From Methylobacterium organophilum (GTDB taxonomy: Bacteria; Pseudomonadota; Alphaproteobacteria; Rhizobiales; Beijerinckiaceae): a stretch of 64,000 bases of DNA. The stretch covers positions 120,036 to 184,035 of the forward strand of contig NZ_BPQV01000012.1 in the NCBI RefSeq assembly GCF_022179465.1. Direction: 5' to 3'. Positions 55,805 to 64,000 of the stretch are shown in pieces. Both the position numbers and the translations under genes were made by a program. Every line of letters starts with the position of its first letter. Within the stretch, counting starts at the first letter, position 1. The notes below the pieces were generated by a model, which did no database searches, was not told where the DNA came from, and was given only the letters and a program-made list of their open reading frames with translations.

Positions 55805-56404
55805 ATGGCGAAGATTCTGGTGCTGTACTACTCGTCCTGGGGCCATGTGGAGCAGCTCGCCTACGCCGCCGCCGAGGGCGCCCGCGAGACCGGCGCCGAG
55901 GTGGTGGTGAAGCGGGTGCCCGAGCTGGTGCCGGACGAGGTCGCCAAGCAGTTCCACTACAAGCTCGACCAGGCGGCCCCGATCGCCGACCCGAACGAGC
56001 TTGCCGAGTACGACGCGATCATCTTCGGCACGCCGACCCGCTTCGGCAACATGGCTTCCCAGATGAAGCAGTTCCTCGACCAGACCGGCGGCCTCTGGGC
56101 CAAGGGTGCCCTCGTCGGCAAGGTCGGCTCGGTCTTCACCTCGACCGCCTCGCAGCATGGCGGCCAGGAGACGACGCTGACGAGCTTCCACACCGTGCTC
56201 CTGCATCACGGCATGGTGATCGTCGGCCTGCCCTATTCCTTTCCCGGCCAGACCGGCCTGGAGCAGGTGAAGGGCGGCACCCCCTACGGCGCCACCACCA
56301 TCTCCGATGCCGACGGCTCGCGGCAGCCCTCGCAGGTCGAGCTCGACGGGGCGAAGTTCCAGGGCCGCCACGTTGCCGGCATCGCCGCCAAGCTGGCCGG
56401 CTGA
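55805..56404 (+). CDS. wrbA: NAD(P)H:quinone oxidoreductase WrbA
   Basis: The 199-residue flavodoxin-like enzyme has [20 protein letters not shown] for FMN phosphate binding, [20 protein letters not shown] and [18 protein letters not shown]. WrbA reduces quinones by two electrons, avoiding semiquinones. AAGGAGAGG precedes the ATG. It is divergent from a LysR gene that is its likely regulator. Confidence 0.94.
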   Translation: MAKILVLYYSSWGHVEQLAYAAAEGARETGAEVVVKRVPELVPDEVAKQFHYKLDQAAPIADPNELAEYDAIIFGTPTRFGNMASQMKQFLDQTGGLWAKGALVGKVGSVFTSTASQHGGQETTLTSFHTVLLHHGMVIVGLPYSFPGQTGLEQVKGGTPYGATTISDADGSRQPSQVELDGAKFQGRHVAGIAAKLAG

Positions 56405-56422
56405 GCGACGCGGACAAGAAAA

Positions 56423-56446
56423 AAGGCTCGCATTGCTGCGAGCCTT
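56423..56446 (-). terminator. Rho-independent terminator for the tsaC transcript
   Basis: AAGGCTCGCA and TGCGAGCCTT form a ten-pair stem around TTGC. The minus strand continues with TTTTTTC, the plus strand with GGAAGG, so it terminates minus-strand transcription from tsaC; for wrbA it could act only weakly. Confidence 0.8.
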
Positions 56447-56537
56447 GGAAGGAGAAAGGCCATTGGGGGCTGAACTGGCCTTCGTGATCGGACAACCCCC
56501 AGGCCCCTGACCGGTTCCACGGTCGATGCAAAAAAGT

Positions 56538-57536
56538 TCAGCGAGGCGCAGCGGCCCGGGTGAGCCGGTCGTTGATCGCCTCGCCGAGCCCCTCCACCGG
56601 GATCGGTGCCACGGCGATGGTGCCGGCTCCGCTCGCATCGAGCCGCCGCAGGCTCTCGAAGAGCCGTGCGGCCGCTTCGGCGAGATCGCCGGAGGCGCTG
56701 AGATTCACGACGGCCCTGGCCTGATCGAGGCCGGGCAGGTCGGCCCGGCCGAACAGGAGCGCCGCCTCGCCCGGCCGGATCTCCTCCGCATCGAGCCGCA
56801 CCCGCGCCTCCGGGGCGTAATGCGAGGCCAGGAGGCCCGGCCCGATCGGGCGTTCGCCGTCCCCGCCGCTCTCCACATCGCAGCCGAGCACCCGGGCGAG
56901 CGCCGCGCGGGTGACGCCCCCCGGGCGCAACAGGCGGGGCGGGCCGCCGAGGCAGGCGACGACCGTCGATTCGACGCCGATGGCGCAGGCGCCCCCGTCG
57001 AGCAAGGCGGCGATGCGGCCGTCGAGATCGCCGAGCACATGCGCGGGCGTGGTCGGGCTCACCCGGCCGGAGCGGTTGGCCGAGGGGGCCGCGACCGGCC
57101 GTCCGGCCTTCGCGATCAGTGCCCGGGCGAGGTCGTGGCCCGGCACCCGCAGGGCCACGCTCGGAAGCCCGGCCCGGGCGAGGTCGCAGACCGTCCCCGA
57201 GGCGAGGGCCGGCACCACCAGCGTCAGCGGCCCGGGCCAGAACGCTGCAGCGAGCCGCGTCGCATGCGCGTCGAAGGCGCCTTCACGGCGCGCCGCCGCC
57301 GCGTCGGGCAGATGGGCGATCAGCGGGTTGAAGCGAGGCCGCTCCTTGGCGGCATAGATGGCGGCAACAGCCTGAGGGTCCGTCGCGTCGGCGCCGAGCC
57401 CGTAGACCGTCTCCGTCGGGAGCGCGACCAGGCGGCCGGAACGGAGCAGGCCGGCGGCCGTCTCGATGCCGTCCGCATCGGCGGTGAGCCGCAGGGTCGC
57501 TTCGCCTGCGGGCGCGATTGACCCGGGTTCGTTCAT
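56538..57536 (-). CDS. tsaC: Threonylcarbamoyl-AMP synthase (Sua5 type)
   Basis: The 332-residue protein has the YrdC domain (LVALPTETVYGLGADATDPQ, IYAAKERPRFNPLIAHLPDA, PVAAPSANRSGRVSPT, GVESTVVACLGGPPRLLRPG) followed by a Sua5 extension from about residue 225 (GLLASHYAPEARVRL). It makes threonylcarbamoyl-AMP for the t6A37 modification of tRNAs reading ANN codons. Extended Sua5 and short TsaC forms do the same reaction; this is the long form. The gene diverges from the acyl-CoA dehydrogenase operon. Confidence 0.94.
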   Translation of the reverse strand: MNEPGSIAPAGEATLRLTADADGIETAAGLLRSGRLVALPTETVYGLGADATDPQAVAAIYAAKERPRFNPLIAHLPDAAAARREGAFDAHATRLAAAFWPGPLTLVVPALASGTVCDLARAGLPSVALRVPGHDLARALIAKAGRPVAAPSANRSGRVSPTTPAHVLGDLDGRIAALLDGGACAIGVESTVVACLGGPPRLLRPGGVTRAALARVLGCDVESGGDGERPIGPGLLASHYAPEARVRLDAEEIRPGEAALLFGRADLPGLDQARAVVNLSASGDLAEAAARLFESLRRLDASGAGTIAVAPIPVEGLGEAINDRLTRAAAPR

Positions 57537-57692
57537 ATGTGAACTATCTTCCCTGACATCGGAGCGGGCGTAGCGAGGCGCCGACTTCGATCGTATGAAG
57601 CGGCAGGCCGTAGCCGTCCGTGCGACGCGCCGTCAAACGCCGGGGTCGCGCAGAAGTCCGCGGCACCCGCTTCATATCCTGGGGAGGATCGG

Positions 57693-59456
57693 ATGACCTA
57701 TCGCGCGCCCGTGGCGGAGATGGTCCACACCCTGCGCAACGTCGCGGGGCTCGACGCGATCCTCGCGCAGTCCGGCCAGGAGATGACCCCGGAGGACGTG
57801 ACCGCGATCCTCGAGGAGGCGGCCAAGCTCGCGGGCGAGCGGATCGCGCCGCTCAATCGGGTCGGCGACCGCCACGGCACGCCCCTGAAGGACGGTGCGG
57901 TCACGACCCCGCCGGGCTGGAGCGAGGCCTATCACGCCTTCGTGGAGGGCGGCTGGAACGGCCTCGGCGCCCCGGTCGAGCAGGGCGGCCAGGGCCTGCC
58001 CCATCTCCTCGCCGCGGCCTGCACGGAGATGTGGAACGGAGCGAGCCTCGCCTTCGGCCTCTGCCCGCTGCTCACCGCGGGCGGGATCGAGGCGCTCTCG
58101 GCCCACGGTTCGGAGGCGCTGAAGGACCGTTACCTCGAAAAGCTCGTCACCGGCGAATGGACGGCGACCATGAACCTGACGGAGCCCAATGCCGGCTCCG
58201 ACCTCTCCGGCATGCGCACGCGGGCCGAGCCGAACGGCGACGGCAGCTACCGCATCACGGGCAACAAGATCTTCATCACCTATGGCGAGCACGACCTCGC
58301 CGACAACATCGTCCACCTCGTCCTCGCCCGGCTGAAGGATGCGCCCGCGGGCACCCGGGGCATCTCGCTCTTCGCCGTGCCGAAGATCCTGCCCGATGGC
58401 AGCCGCAACGACCTGCGCTGCTCGGGGATCGAGCACAAGCTCGGCATTCATGGCTCGCCGACCTGTTCCATGGCCTTCGGCGACCAGGGCGGTGCCATCG
58501 GCTGGCTGATCGGCGAGGAGAATCGCGGGCTCGCCTGCATGTTCACGATGATGAACTCGGCGCGCCTCAATGTCGGGCTGCAGGGCGTCGGCGTGGCCGA
58601 GGCCGCCACCCAGAAGGCCCTCGACTATGCCCGCGAGCGCCGCCAGGGCCGCGCGCCGGGCGCCTCGGAGCCGGTAAGCGCCATCGTGGCCCATGCGGAC
58701 GTGCAGCGCACGCTCCTGACCATGAAGGCCTATACGGCGGCGGCCCGGGGCATCTGCTACCTCACCGCCGAGGCGCTTGATGCCGCGGACGGGCCTGACG
58801 GCAAGGCCGCCTTCGAGCGGGCTTCCCTGCTCACCCCCGTGGCCAAGGCCTTCTCCACCGACATCGCCAACGAGGTCACCTCCCTCGGCGTGCAGGTCCA
58901 TGGCGGCATGGGTTTCGTCGAGGAGACCGGCGCGGCCCAGCTGATGCGCGATGCCCGCATCCTGGCGATCTACGAGGGCACCAACGGCATTCAGGCGATC
59001 GATCTCGTCACCCGCAAGCTGCCGCTGAGCGGCGGCGACACGGTGCGCCGGCAGATCGCCGGTTTGCGCCGGATCGCGGAGACGCTCCTGAAGGAGGGCT
59101 CGCCCGCCTTCGGCCACGCCGCCCCGCGCCTGCGCGACGCCATCGGCAGCCTCGACCGGGCTACGAGCTACCTGCTCGGGGCGCTGGCCTCGAACCGTCC
59201 CGAGGAGGCGCTCCCCGGCGCCACGCCGTATCTGCGTCTGTTCGGCCTGGTGCAGGGCGCCGGCTGCCTCGCGACCGCCGGCCTCGCCTCGGCCGCGGCG
59301 CTGAAGGCGGGCGAGACCGACCCGGCCCATGCCGCCCGGATCGCGCTTGCCCGCTTCTTCGCCGAGAATCTGCTGCCGGCCGCCTCCGGCCTGGAGCAGG
59401 CCATCCTGGAAGGCGGCGGCTTCGCGGACGAGGCCGCGACGGTGCTGGCGGTCTGA
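57693..59456 (+). CDS. Acyl-CoA dehydrogenase (long, DmdC-like form)
   Basis: The 587-residue flavoprotein has the N-terminal helical domain (EEAAKLAGERIAPLNRVGDR), the middle domain with GEWTATMNLTEPNAGSDLSG and ITGNKIFITYGEHDL, and the C-terminal helical domain containing the conserved VHGGMGFVEETGAAQLMRDA, with Glu915-916-type catalytic base region, then RILAIYEGTNGIQAIDLVTR. A further C-terminal extension resembles the 3-methylmercaptopropionyl-CoA dehydrogenase group. The exact substrate is open. GGAGGATCGG precedes the ATG. It heads a run with enoyl-CoA hydratase and two SDR genes. Confidence 0.9.
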   Translation: MTYRAPVAEMVHTLRNVAGLDAILAQSGQEMTPEDVTAILEEAAKLAGERIAPLNRVGDRHGTPLKDGAVTTPPGWSEAYHAFVEGGWNGLGAPVEQGGQGLPHLLAAACTEMWNGASLAFGLCPLLTAGGIEALSAHGSEALKDRYLEKLVTGEWTATMNLTEPNAGSDLSGMRTRAEPNGDGSYRITGNKIFITYGEHDLADNIVHLVLARLKDAPAGTRGISLFAVPKILPDGSRNDLRCSGIEHKLGIHGSPTCSMAFGDQGGAIGWLIGEENRGLACMFTMMNSARLNVGLQGVGVAEAATQKALDYARERRQGRAPGASEPVSAIVAHADVQRTLLTMKAYTAAARGICYLTAEALDAADGPDGKAAFERASLLTPVAKAFSTDIANEVTSLGVQVHGGMGFVEETGAAQLMRDARILAIYEGTNGIQAIDLVTRKLPLSGGDTVRRQIAGLRRIAETLLKEGSPAFGHAAPRLRDAIGSLDRATSYLLGALASNRPEEALPGATPYLRLFGLVQGAGCLATAGLASAAALKAGETDPAHAARIALARFFAENLLPAASGLEQAILEGGGFADEAATVLAV

Positions 59457-59538
59457 ACCCGGCTCGGCGGCATCGGAGAGGGCGAGATCCGGTGACCGGC
59501 GGATCTCGGGTGAGGCGGATCGTTCGAGGGCCTGAATC

Positions 59539-60309
59539 ATGACAGACGCGATCACCATCCAGGACGCCCCCGGCGGGGTCCGCCTGATCGGGTTCAACAG
59601 GCCCGAGAAGAAGAATGCCATCACCGGTGCCATGTACGACGCCATGCGGGTCGCGCTCGAAGAGGCGGATGCCTCCGAGGCCGTCGGCGCCGTGGTCTTC
59701 GCCGGGATGCCGGGGGTGTTCAGCGCGGGCAACGATCTCGCCGATTTCCTGGCGGGCGCCCGCGACAGCTTCCTCGACGCGCCGCCGCTGCAGTTCATCC
59801 GCCAGCTCGCCCGCACCCGCACGCCGATGGTGGCCGCGGTGGACGGCATCGCGGTCGGGATCGGCGCCACTCTGACCCTGCATTGCGATCTCGTCTTCGT
59901 CGGGTCCTCCGCGCGTTTCCGCATGCCCTTCGTCGAGCTCGGCCTCGTGCCGGAGGCCGCCTCCAGCTACCTGCTGCCGCGCCGGGTCGGCCGGCTCAAG
60001 GCCACGGAGCTGCTGCTGCTCTCCGAGCCCTACGATGCCGATGCGGCGGTGGCCCTCGGCCTCGCCAATGCCGTGATCCCCTCCGACATGCTGGTCGAGC
60101 ATGCCCTCGCCCAGGCCGCCCGCCTCGCCGCCCTGCCCCGCGGCGCGCTCGCCGCCTCGCGGGCGCTGATCCGCGGGGATCAGGCCCAGGTCGAGGCCGC
60201 TCTGGAAGCGGAGGCGCAGGCCTTCGAGGCGCGGCTGCGCGCGCCCGAGGCGCAGGCGGCCTTCCGCAGCTTCCTCGCCCGCTCGGCCAAGCCGGGTTCC
60301 GCCGCGTGA
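59539..60309 (+). CDS. Enoyl-CoA hydratase/isomerase family protein
   Basis: The 256-residue crotonase-fold protein has RLIGFNRPEKKNAITGAMYD, the oxyanion-hole segment VFAGMPGVFSAGNDLADFL and AAVDGIAVGIGATLTLHCDL. The Glu residues needed for hydration are placed as in other members (FVELGLVPEAASSYLLPRRV). It could hydrate the enoyl-CoA made by the preceding dehydrogenase. Its stop overlaps the GTG of the next SDR gene. Confidence 0.9.
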   Translation: MTDAITIQDAPGGVRLIGFNRPEKKNAITGAMYDAMRVALEEADASEAVGAVVFAGMPGVFSAGNDLADFLAGARDSFLDAPPLQFIRQLARTRTPMVAAVDGIAVGIGATLTLHCDLVFVGSSARFRMPFVELGLVPEAASSYLLPRRVGRLKATELLLLSEPYDADAAVALGLANAVIPSDMLVEHALAQAARLAALPRGALAASRALIRGDQAQVEAALEAEAQAFEARLRAPEAQAAFRSFLARSAKPGSAA

Positions 60310-61154
60310 GCCCGCCCGACCTGCGGGGAAAGGTCTGCCTCGTTGCCGGCGCCTCCCGCGGCGTCGGCCGCGGCATCGCCCGGGGGCTCGGCGAGGCGGG
60401 GGCCACGGTGATCGTCACCGCCCGCTCCAGCGAGACCGGGCCGCGCACGGAATCGCGCCCTGAGACCATCGAGGACACTGCCCGGGCGGTCGACGCGGCC
60501 GGGGGCGAGGGGCATCACTATCTCTGCGACCATGTCAGCGAGCGGGCCGTCGACGAGCTGGTCCGCTGGGTCCTGCGCCGCTTCGGCCGCATCGACGTCG
60601 CCGTGGCGAGCGTCTGGGGCGGCAACGAGGGCTATGACGGCGAGCGCTATCCCGACGGGGCCAGCTGGGGCGCCCCGTTCTGGCGCCGCTCGGCCGAGCC
60701 CTTCGCCGGCTTCCTCGGCGGTGGTCCCTACCCGGCCCTGCTGCTCGCCCGTGCGGTGGCGCCGGCCATGGTCTCGGCCCGGCGCGGGCTCCTCGCCTTC
60801 GTCTCCTTCGGGACGCAGGAGAGCTATCTCGGCGACATCTACTACGACCTCGCCAAGGCCGCGACGAACCGGCTCGCCTTCGCCTGCGCGGCGGAGCTCG
60901 CACCCCACGGGGTCTGCGCCCTGAGCCTGTCGCCAGGCTTCGTCGCCACCGAGCGGGTGCGCGAGACCGGGCAGGAGGCGTTCGCCACCGAGAGTCCGCT
61001 CTATGCCGGCCGGGCCGCGGCGGCGCTCGCCGCCGACCCGGAGGCCCTGCGCCATGCCGGGCAGACGCTGCACGTCGCGGACCTCGCCCGCACCTACGGC
61101 TTCACCGACGCGGACGGCACGCAGCCGGAGCGGTTCCGGATCCAGGGGACATGA
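60306..61154 (+). CDS. Short-chain dehydrogenase/reductase (first of two)
   Basis: The 282-residue protein has the SDR nucleotide motif VCLVAGASRGVGRGIARGLG and the active-site YYDLAKAATNRLAFA (Tyr-x-x-x-Lys) with the usual Ser region (LLAFVSFGTQESY). A 'SVWGGNEGYDGERYPDG' insert with Trp-rich sequence marks the DHRS1-like subgroup. The GTG start overlaps the hydratase stop (GTGA); the stop overlaps the next SDR start (ATGA). Substrate unknown. Confidence 0.85.
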   Translation: MSPPDLRGKVCLVAGASRGVGRGIARGLGEAGATVIVTARSSETGPRTESRPETIEDTARAVDAAGGEGHHYLCDHVSERAVDELVRWVLRRFGRIDVAVASVWGGNEGYDGERYPDGASWGAPFWRRSAEPFAGFLGGGPYPALLLARAVAPAMVSARRGLLAFVSFGTQESYLGDIYYDLAKAATNRLAFACAAELAPHGVCALSLSPGFVATERVRETGQEAFATESPLYAGRAAAALAADPEALRHAGQTLHVADLARTYGFTDADGTQPERFRIQGT

Positions 61155-62017
61155 TCATGGCCAGAGATCTCGCCGGCAAAACGCTGTTCATCACCGGCGC
61201 CTCCCGGGGCATCGGCCTCGCGATCGGTCTGCGGGCGGCCCGCGACGGCGCCAACGTCGCCATCGCCGCCAAGACCGCCGAGCCGCATCCCAAGCTGGAG
61301 GGCACGATCCACACCGCCGCGGCGGCGATCGAGGCGGCGGGGGGTAGGGCCCTGCCGATGGTCGTCGACGTGCGCGACGAGGAGGCGGTGAAGGCGGCCC
61401 TCGCCCGGACGGCCGAGACCTTCGGCGGCCTCGACATCGTCGTGAACAATGCGAGCGCGATCTCGCTGACGCCGACGCCGCAGACCGACATGAAGCGCTT
61501 CGACCTGATGCACGGGATCAATGCCCGCGGCACCTACATGGTCTCGAAATACGCGATCCCCTATCTCCAGAAGGCGGAGAACCCGCATATCCTGATGCTC
61601 TCCCCGCCCCTCGACATGGCGGAGAAATGGTTCGCGCCGCATCTCGCCTACACCATGGCGAAGTTCGGCATGTCGCTCTGCGTCCTCGGCCTCGCGGGCG
61701 AGCTGCGGCCCGCCGGCATCGCGGTCAACGCCCTGTGGCCGCGCACCACCATCGCCACCGCGGCGGTGAAGAACCTGCTCGGCGGCGACGCGCTGATGCA
61801 GGCGAGCCGGACGCCGGAGATCATCGCCGATGCGGCCCATGCCGTCTTCGTGAAGCCCGCCCGCACGTTCACCGGACAGTTTCTCATTGACGACAGCTTC
61901 CTGGCCGGGGAAGGCGTCACGGACTTTTCAAAATACCGCGTCACACCCGGCGTCGCTCTTGCGCCGGACTTCTTCGTGCCGGATGCGAGCATACCGCCGC
62001 GCGACGCTCTCGCGTAG
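61151..62017 (+). CDS. Short-chain dehydrogenase/reductase, HSDL2-like
   Basis: The 288-residue protein has LFITGASRGIGLAIGLRAAR, NNASAISLTPTPQTDMKRFD and the active site LSPPLDMAEKWFAPHLAYTM followed by AKFG (Tyr-x-x-x-Lys). This is the HSDL2-type group, associated with fatty-acid metabolism but without a firm substrate. A C-terminal tail (DFFVPDASIPPRDALA) is typical of the bacterial branch. ATG at 61151 overlaps the previous stop; ATG at 61157 is also possible. Confidence 0.86.
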   Translation: MIMARDLAGKTLFITGASRGIGLAIGLRAARDGANVAIAAKTAEPHPKLEGTIHTAAAAIEAAGGRALPMVVDVRDEEAVKAALARTAETFGGLDIVVNNASAISLTPTPQTDMKRFDLMHGINARGTYMVSKYAIPYLQKAENPHILMLSPPLDMAEKWFAPHLAYTMAKFGMSLCVLGLAGELRPAGIAVNALWPRTTIATAAVKNLLGGDALMQASRTPEIIADAAHAVFVKPARTFTGQFLIDDSFLAGEGVTDFSKYRVTPGVALAPDFFVPDASIPPRDALA

Positions 62018-62038
62018 CCTCTCCACCCGAGACTGCCT

Positions 62039-63043
62039 TTGATCTTCATCCACCAGCCCGTCGCCGGCGCCAGCCAGATGATCCTCGAGCGCCGTCCGCT
62101 CGAATTGCAGGAGGCCATCCCCGAGGATTCGATCTGGATCGACATGGTCCGGCCGACGCGGGAGGAGGATCTCAAGGTCGAATCCTTCCTCGGCATCACG
62201 GTGCCGACGCGGGAGGAGATGAAGGACATCGAGCCCTCCGAGCTGCTCTATGTCGAGGCGGGCGCCCGCTACATGACGGGCCGGGTGCTCTCCAAGGTGA
62301 TCGATTCGGACGAGCCGGGGCTCGCCGGCATCACCTTCATCCTGCGCGAGAACCGCCTCGTCACCGTGCGCTACGAGGATCCGCAGGCCTTCCGGATGTA
62401 TACCCAGCGGGCCGGGCGGGCGACGGGCAACGGCCCGGCCATCGCCGCCACCGGCGAGACCATCCTCGCCGGGCTGATCGAATCGGTGATCGACCGGGCG
62501 GCGGACGTGCTGCAGCTCCAGGGTGAGCGCATCGACCGGCTGTCGCGCAAGATCTTCGAGGAGAAGGGCGATCCGACCACCCGCAACACCGCCCTGCAGG
62601 AGACCCTGCGGGCCCTGGGCCGCCACGGCGACCTGATCTCGAAGCAGCGCGAGAGCCTTGTCTCGATGGAGCGCATCTTGCTCTCCCTCTCGGCGACCTA
62701 CCGCACCAACAAGGCGCCGCGGGAGCTGCGCGAGGACATCCGCTCGACGCTGCGCGACCTCCAGTCCCTGGAGGAGCACGCCACTTTTCTCTCAGCGAAG
62801 ATCCAGTTCCTGCTCGACGCGACGCTGGGCTTGGTCAATCTTGAGCAGAACAACATCATCAAGCTGTTCTCGGTCATGGCGGTGGTCTTCATGCCGCCGA
62901 CCCTGATCGCCTCGATCTACGGCATGAACTTCAAGGCCATGCCGGAACTCGAATGGAGTTACGGCTACCCGCTCGCGGTCGGCATGATGGTGGTGGCCGC
63001 GGTGCTGCCTTACGTCTTCTTCCGCTGGAAGCGGTGGCTGTGA
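62039..63043 (+). CDS. corA: CorA-family divalent cation channel
   Basis: The 334-residue protein has the cytoplasmic funnel (IWIDMVRPTREEDLKVESFL, long helices from about residue 140 to 280) and two C-terminal membrane helices flanking the signature YGMNF at about residue 302. It would carry Mg or Co, Ni into the cell as a pentamer. The start is TTG at 62039 (LIFIHQ- or MIFIHQ-like); no ATG gives the full family N-terminus. The 21-bp gap to the SDR gene allows cotranscription. Confidence 0.9.
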   Translation: MIFIHQPVAGASQMILERRPLELQEAIPEDSIWIDMVRPTREEDLKVESFLGITVPTREEMKDIEPSELLYVEAGARYMTGRVLSKVIDSDEPGLAGITFILRENRLVTVRYEDPQAFRMYTQRAGRATGNGPAIAATGETILAGLIESVIDRAADVLQLQGERIDRLSRKIFEEKGDPTTRNTALQETLRALGRHGDLISKQRESLVSMERILLSLSATYRTNKAPRELREDIRSTLRDLQSLEEHATFLSAKIQFLLDATLGLVNLEQNNIIKLFSVMAVVFMPPTLIASIYGMNFKAMPELEWSYGYPLAVGMMVVAAVLPYVFFRWKRWL

Positions 63044-63156
63044 GTCGACCGTCGGAAATATAAAGCTAATACGACAGGCGCGGTGACCAAAAATTAAGCG
63101 AGACCCGGAAGGGTTGTACCGGAGCCGCCATAACGCGCGGCTGCGGATCGCTCCCT

Positions 63157-64000
63157 ATGCGCCTCTCTCTCAAGGCCGTCCTCGTCGCTTCCATCGGCGT
63201 GCTCGCCCTGGCTGCCTCCGGCCAAGGCGTCGTCAGCATCGTCAAGCTGTCCGAGATCGAGGCCAATGCCTCGGCGGTCAAGGACAACTGGCTGCCCTCG
63301 GTCAGCGTGCTGGGGGCGATGAACACCGCCGTGCGCGACACCCGGGTCAAGCTCTACCGCCTGGTGACGGCCTCGGACGACGACCGGATCCTCGCCGAGA
63401 ATCGCAAGGGGCTGGAGACGAGCCTCGGCAAGCTCGCCGCCCTGCGCGCGGCCTACGAGCCGCTGATCAACTCGCCGGAGGAGCGGGCGCTGTACAAGGA
63501 CTTCTCGGAGGCCTGGGCGCTGTACGACAAGGGCCAGGCGCGGGTGGTGGCACTCATGCAGGCCGGCGACAAGGCGGCGGCCTTCGAGCTCCTGAAGAGC
63601 GCCGAAATGGCCCGTCTCAACAACGGCGCGATCCAGATCCTGCAGAAGGACGTGGACATCAACAGCCGGGGCGCGACGGCGACCATCGACGCCACCGTCA
63701 ACGAGGCGATCACCGCGAAGTTCGCCGCCTATCTCGGCATGGCCATCGCCATGCTGGCGGCGCTCGGCGCCATGCTGTTCGCCTGGTTCGGCATTTCCCG
63801 GCCGATCGAGCGCATGACCGCCGCCATGGGGCGGCTTGCCGGGGGCGACGCCACGGTCGCGGTGCCCGGCCAGACCCGGCGCGACGAGATCGGCGCCATG
63901 GCCGCGGCGGTGCAGGTGTTCAAGGAGAATCTCCTGCGGACGCGCGCCCTCGAAGAGGAGACGGCGCTGGCGCGGGCGGGTGCGGAGGCGCAGCGCAAGG
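63157..64000 (+). CDS. Methyl-accepting chemotaxis protein (C-terminus beyond window)
   Basis: The visible 281 residues start MRLSLKAVLVASIGVLALAA (first membrane helix), continue through a four-helix-bundle sensor (VRDTRVKLYRLVTASDDDRI and following helices), a second helix (AAYLGMAIAMLAALGAMLFA) and a HAMP domain (ISRPIERMTAAMGRLAGGDA, RRDEIGAMAAAVQVF). The signalling tip lies outside the window. The gene stays open to the edge. Its signal cannot be inferred. A 113-bp gap separates it from corA. Confidence 0.9.
   Translation, partial: MRLSLKAVLVASIGVLALAASGQGVVSIVKLSEIEANASAVKDNWLPSVSVLGAMNTAVRDTRVKLYRLVTASDDDRILAENRKGLETSLGKLAALRAAYEPLINSPEERALYKDFSEAWALYDKGQARVVALMQAGDKAAAFELLKSAEMARLNNGAIQILQKDVDINSRGATATIDATVNEAITAKFAAYLGMAIAMLAALGAMLFAWFGISRPIERMTAAMGRLAGGDATVAVPGQTRRDEIGAMAAAVQVFKENLLRTRALEEETALARAGAEAQRK

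Overview
The window is GC-rich alphaproteobacterial chromosome. The order rpmH-rnpA-yidC-engB, an rcdA gene next to CtrA-type sites, a zapA-(6S RNA)-fau order, a nasS/nasT pair and a fused tal-pgi gene point to Rhizobiales, most likely a Methylobacterium/Methylorubrum-like organism. This assignment comes from gene content and sequence style, not from a database search.

Positions 1-545 hold the start of a DUF2252 gene. Positions 547-12250 look like an integrated genomic island. An intact tRNA-Lys(UUU) gene (minus strand, 12209-12284) marks the right end. A displaced copy of its 3' half, from the CCA end to the anticodon loop with one base deleted, marks the left end (547-587). The tail of a tyrosine recombinase lies just inside the right end. 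The island carries a broken IS5-type transposase, an AT-rich patch with a small double-glycine-leader peptide gene, and a five-gene minus-strand operon: TonB-dependent receptor, family-5 binding protein, two Dpp/Nik-type permeases and a double ATPase. A cobalamin riboswitch precedes this operon. A second cobalamin riboswitch faces the other way and precedes a truncated, frameshifted second receptor. Together they suggest a B12-repressed importer of a cobalt chelate, a corrinoid or a related ligand.

Positions 12.4-24 kb are core genome: queA/tgt with a nucleotidyltransferase between them, a tetR-yciI-tag operon with palindromic operators, a CDF metal exporter, lipB, a lone fliN-like gene and nasTS. 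Positions 23.5-32.3 kb form a sugar-phosphate block: GH15 hydrolase, tkt, tal-pgi, gnd and pgl. Positions 32.4-39.3 kb hold signalling and envelope genes, zapA/6S RNA/fau, a YmdB-like phosphoesterase and a MotA/OmpA-type pair.

Positions 39.3-46.8 kb hold DUF423, engB, yidC, rnpA and rpmH (minus strand). Next come a CtrA-type site with a short terminator-ended transcript candidate, rcdA, rpmE, an MsbA-type exporter and a tiny DUF3096 gene. Positions 47-56.5 kb hold ppdK, a SleB-type hydrolase, a Fic/VbhA-like toxin-antitoxin pair, acuI, a Gre factor, and a LysR gene divergent from wrbA. Positions 56.5-64 kb hold tsaC, an operon of acyl-CoA dehydrogenase, enoyl-CoA hydratase and two SDRs, corA, and a chemoreceptor cut by the window end.

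The strongest leads are the riboswitch-controlled uptake island and its tRNA-Lys junctions, the double-glycine peptide, a tgt that has lost three of four zinc ligands, the CtrA-site/short-RNA region before rcdA, and the Fic protein whose motif lacks its final arginine.
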